DNA of 17,011 bases from NCBI GenBank assembly GCA_964506325.1, contig CAZDLO010000076.1:1-17011 (forward strand), given 5' to 3'. The translations under genes and the position numbers were made by a program. Within the stretch, counting starts at the first letter, position 1. Each line of letters opens with the position of its first letter. This stretch comes from CAINVV01 sp964506325 (GTDB lineage Bacteria > Bacteroidota > Bacteroidia > Bacteroidales > Prolixibacteraceae). The notes below the pieces were generated by a model that saw only the letters and a program-made list of their open reading frames with translations, made no database searches and had not been told where the DNA came from. This document shows positions 15,118-17,011 of the stretch, one piece after another.

Positions 15118-15681
15118 TTACAGGAATTTAAATCCAAGTGAAACACAGAATGTATTTACCTTGGTTGTAAAATCAGAGGTACTTACTTTATCGGAAAGTC
15201 CCATTGAATAGCGTAAATCCAGGGTAAACATTAAAACATCGACCCCACCACCTATCTGGTAGTCAAACGATGATTTATTTAGGTTATAGGTGAGATCTTC
15301 TGAACTGTCATATCCTGATGAGAAGGAAATGGCAGGACCCGTAAACAGGTGAATTGATGCCACTTTAAGGTTTAGCAGGTTTAGTCCAAGCAAGGCAGGC
15401 ACCTGGATAGATTTCATGGTAACTGCATCCTTGGAATTATTCACTGAAATATCTCCTTTATTTGAAACAAAGAGAAATTCTGGTTGAAAGTAAAGTCGCT
15501 TTCCTCCAAACCGGCCAAAAGCGCCGAAATTATAGCCTCCCCTGGAGTCAGCCGAGAAGGAACTGGAACTTGTCGGGAATGATGTGGTATTGATTCCTGC
15601 TTTTACACCCAGGTCAAATGTCGCCCCGTAAGATAAAATTGCCAGAGCAGCAAAAACAAATGTCATCAATGTCTTTTTCAT
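15118..15681 (-). CDS. Small outer-membrane beta-barrel protein (PorT-like family)
   Basis: This 187-aa protein has a signal peptide (MKKTLMTFVFAALAILSYGA) and a mature part rich in alternating beta strands: FDLGVKAGINTTSF, GYNFGAFGRFGGKRLYFQPEFLF, SIQVPALLGLNLL, FDYQIGGGVDVLMFTLDLRYSMGL, ending in FCVSLGFKFL. This is the pattern of the 'outer membrane protein beta-barrel' (PorT-like) family common in Bacteroidota. The motif YFQPEFLFxxNKG and the following SIQVPALLG are typical of that family. No specific function can be given; similarity to PorT does not imply type IX secretion. It lies 50 nt downstream of the DnaJ-domain gene and may share its transcript, although a near-consensus -7 box (TAAATTTC, 15713-15720) could serve it alone. 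Confidence 0.82.
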   Translation of the reverse strand: MKKTLMTFVFAALAILSYGATFDLGVKAGINTTSFPTSSSSFSADSRGGYNFGAFGRFGGKRLYFQPEFLFVSNKGDISVNNSKDAVTMKSIQVPALLGLNLLNLKVASIHLFTGPAISFSSGYDSSEDLTYNLNKSSFDYQIGGGVDVLMFTLDLRYSMGLSDKVSTSDFTTKVNTFCVSLGFKFL

Positions 15682-15731
15682 ATCGCTGTAATTTTTGATT
15701 TGTTATGTTTACGAAATTTAGGCAAAATTGT

Positions 15732-16460
15732 TTACACGATGTTCTTTTCCTTGCAAATTACCTGATAAGCCTCATTTACTTTTTTAAATTTCTCGTTGGC
15801 AGCCTGTTGAATCTCTTCTCCAAGGTAACTAACTTTGTCCGGGTGGTATTTTACGGCCATTTTGCGATAGGCTTTTTTAACCTCTTCAACTGTCGCTGAA
15901 GGTGCTATTTCCAGCACAGCATATGCCCAGTCAGTTTTTGGGATAATCATGGCCTCGATAGAGGTGTAATCAGCTTGAGAAATACCCAATTGGGCAGAAA
16001 TATGCCTGATCAATCTCAATTCTTCAGGATGAATTTCACCATCAGCTGCTGCAATTCCAAACAGGAAATGAATAAGTTGCAGCCTGGAGGGGTAGTCCAT
16101 GTAATTTTTAATCTGGTGACAAACATCCGTTACCGGAATCTTTTGCCCGGTAAGGTCCTGCAGAACTTTCAAGGCATTTTTTGCACCTTCTACGCCAAAA
16201 TTGGCTTTAAAGAACTCTTTGATATAATTTAACTCAGATCTCATGATCTTTCCGTCTGCAGTGACCACGGCTGATACCAACACCAGGAGACTGAACAGGT
16301 AGTCATTGGGAGTTGTCTTCATTCCTTTCGGGTAGGTTCCCGAGGTTGTTCCCGACTTATCTGATAAATCAAACAAGGTTCCCAGTACAAATCCTGCAAG
16401 GGCTCCTATGGGGCCGCCAAGTGTCCAGCCCAATCCGCTGCCAATCCATTTACCGAACAT
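15732..16460 (-). CDS. TerB-like / DnaJ-domain protein (DjlA-like co-chaperone)
   Basis: The 242-aa protein has three parts. The N-terminus (about 5-31, WIGSGLGWTLGGPIGALAGFVLGTLF) is a Gly-rich hydrophobic segment that probably inserts in the membrane. Residues about 50-170 form a TerB-like all-helical domain with two acidic VVTADGKI and IAAADGEI repeats (68-72 and 139-143). The C-terminus (about 177-242) is a J domain with the essential HPD at 206-208 in KMAVKYHPDKVSYLG. J domains stimulate the ATPase of DnaK. The same order of parts is known from DjlA, which is membrane-anchored, and I infer a similar role as a membrane-linked co-chaperone. It overlaps the end of coaE by 11 nt, so the two are probably translated in series. 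Confidence 0.9.
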   Translation of the reverse strand: MFGKWIGSGLGWTLGGPIGALAGFVLGTLFDLSDKSGTTSGTYPKGMKTTPNDYLFSLLVLVSAVVTADGKIMRSELNYIKEFFKANFGVEGAKNALKVLQDLTGQKIPVTDVCHQIKNYMDYPSRLQLIHFLFGIAAADGEIHPEELRLIRHISAQLGISQADYTSIEAMIIPKTDWAYAVLEIAPSATVEEVKKAYRKMAVKYHPDKVSYLGEEIQQAANEKFKKVNEAYQVICKEKNIV

Positions 16461-17011
16461 GACTCTTTGTATTTAATATTTTATTCAGCTCTAATATTTT
16501 TGGTATAATCATTTGATTATCATTATTTTCAATTACAAAATCTGCTAATTTTATTTTTTGTGAATCAGGCATCTGAAATAGCATTCTCTGCTTTATGGCT
16601 TCTTCACTCACACTGTCTCTTTCCATGACCCTGGCAATTCGCTCCTTCTCCTCTGTCATTACCATGATGACATAATCAAAACTTCGGTAGCTTCCTGTTT
16701 CAAAAAGAATGGCAGCTTCATAAAGAACATAGGGAAAAGTTGATTTTGTTTTCTTCCACTTTTCAAACTCAAGATGCACTGCCGGGTGAATGAGATTATT
16801 TACCTTATCCAGCAGTAATTTATCGTTAAAAATGATTTCAGCAATTTTCTTCCTGTTAAGATTACCGTAGCTGTCGTAAATACCAGGACCGAAGATATCT
16901 GTTAATCCGCTTTGAATCATAGGATCCTCATTCTGAAGATTCCTGGCCACGGTATCAGCCTGAAAAACAGGAACTCCAAGAACCCTGAATACCTTACAAA
17001 CTGTTGATTTT
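16450..17011 (-). CDS. coaE: Dephospho-CoA kinase, 5'-truncated by the window edge
   Basis: CoaE phosphorylates the ribose 3'-OH of dephospho-CoA, the last step of coenzyme A synthesis. The frame runs off the window at 17010; the visible part begins KSTVCKVFRVLGVPVFQADTVARNL, starting inside the P-loop (GSGKST), so only about 10-12 residues are missing. Further family marks are HPAVHLEFEKW, the substrate/lid region EEKERIARVMERDSVSEEAIKQRM, and ADFVIENND before the C-terminus. A GTG at 16950 could be mistaken for the start, but the upstream codons match the conserved N-terminus. The stop overlaps the start of the TerB/DnaJ gene by 11 nt. Confidence 0.95.
   Translation of the reverse strand, partial: KSTVCKVFRVLGVPVFQADTVARNLQNEDPMIQSGLTDIFGPGIYDSYGNLNRKKIAEIIFNDKLLLDKVNNLIHPAVHLEFEKWKKTKSTFPYVLYEAAILFETGSYRSFDYVIMVMTEEKERIARVMERDSVSEEAIKQRMLFQMPDSQKIKLADFVIENNDNQMIIPKILELNKILNTKSHVR

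Noticed and set aside
16450..16950. GTG at 16950 as the coaE start
   Set aside because: The frame continues to the window end and includes the tail of the P-loop and the conserved Asp-containing segment.
1..17011. Mobile element, tRNA, rRNA, CRISPR array or phage genes
   Set aside because: No transposase or integrase-like proteins, no regularly spaced repeats, no cloverleaf or rRNA segment, and base composition looks even across the window.

Overview
The window is a stretch of bacterial chromosome, most likely from the Bacteroidota and probably a Bacteroidales-type member. Three things point there: several upstream regions carry the Bacteroidota -7 promoter element TAnnTTTG, the envelope genes are typical of that phylum (PorT-like barrel, DUF6340-like lipoprotein, M28 peptidase with PDZ, BtuG-like propeller), and pyrG sits directly before a long yidC. 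Coding is dense and no mobile element, tRNA, rRNA or CRISPR array is visible. Species cannot be named from the sequence.

Layout. Positions 1-3471 (+) hold the 3' part of pyrG (CTP synthase) and yidC (membrane insertase), 3 nt apart. A perfect 21-bp inverted repeat separates yidC from convergent ribH (lumazine synthase, -). ribH diverges from an exported PAP2-family phosphatase gene (4157-4942, +). Positions 4984-9309 (-) form a vitamin B12 uptake operon: promoter, cobalamin riboswitch, an uncharacterised surface lipoprotein, a BtuB-type TonB-dependent receptor and a BtuG-like beta-propeller lipoprotein, with all three genes overlapping. pepD (dipeptidase, +) diverges from this operon and ends in a perfect 28-bp inverted repeat shared with a convergent M28 metallopeptidase lipoprotein gene (-). 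Next come a DUF6340-like lipoprotein with TPR-like repeats (+), fabG (+), a bidirectional terminator, and on the minus strand a small outer-membrane barrel, a TerB/DnaJ-domain protein and the 3' part of coaE (dephospho-CoA kinase).

The most interesting region is 8949-9362. A cobalamin aptamer starts almost at its own promoter. It has a readable L5-L13 kissing-loop pairing, and a downstream segment can pair either with the aptamer-proximal leader or with the Shine-Dalgarno of the first lipoprotein gene. A 19-nt near-perfect palindrome upstream of the promoter could be a protein operator. I infer that the three proteins work together at the outer membrane: surface lipoproteins capture cobamides and pass them to BtuB, and B12 shuts off synthesis through the riboswitch. 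No TonB/ExbBD or BtuCDF genes are in the window, so those functions must be encoded elsewhere.
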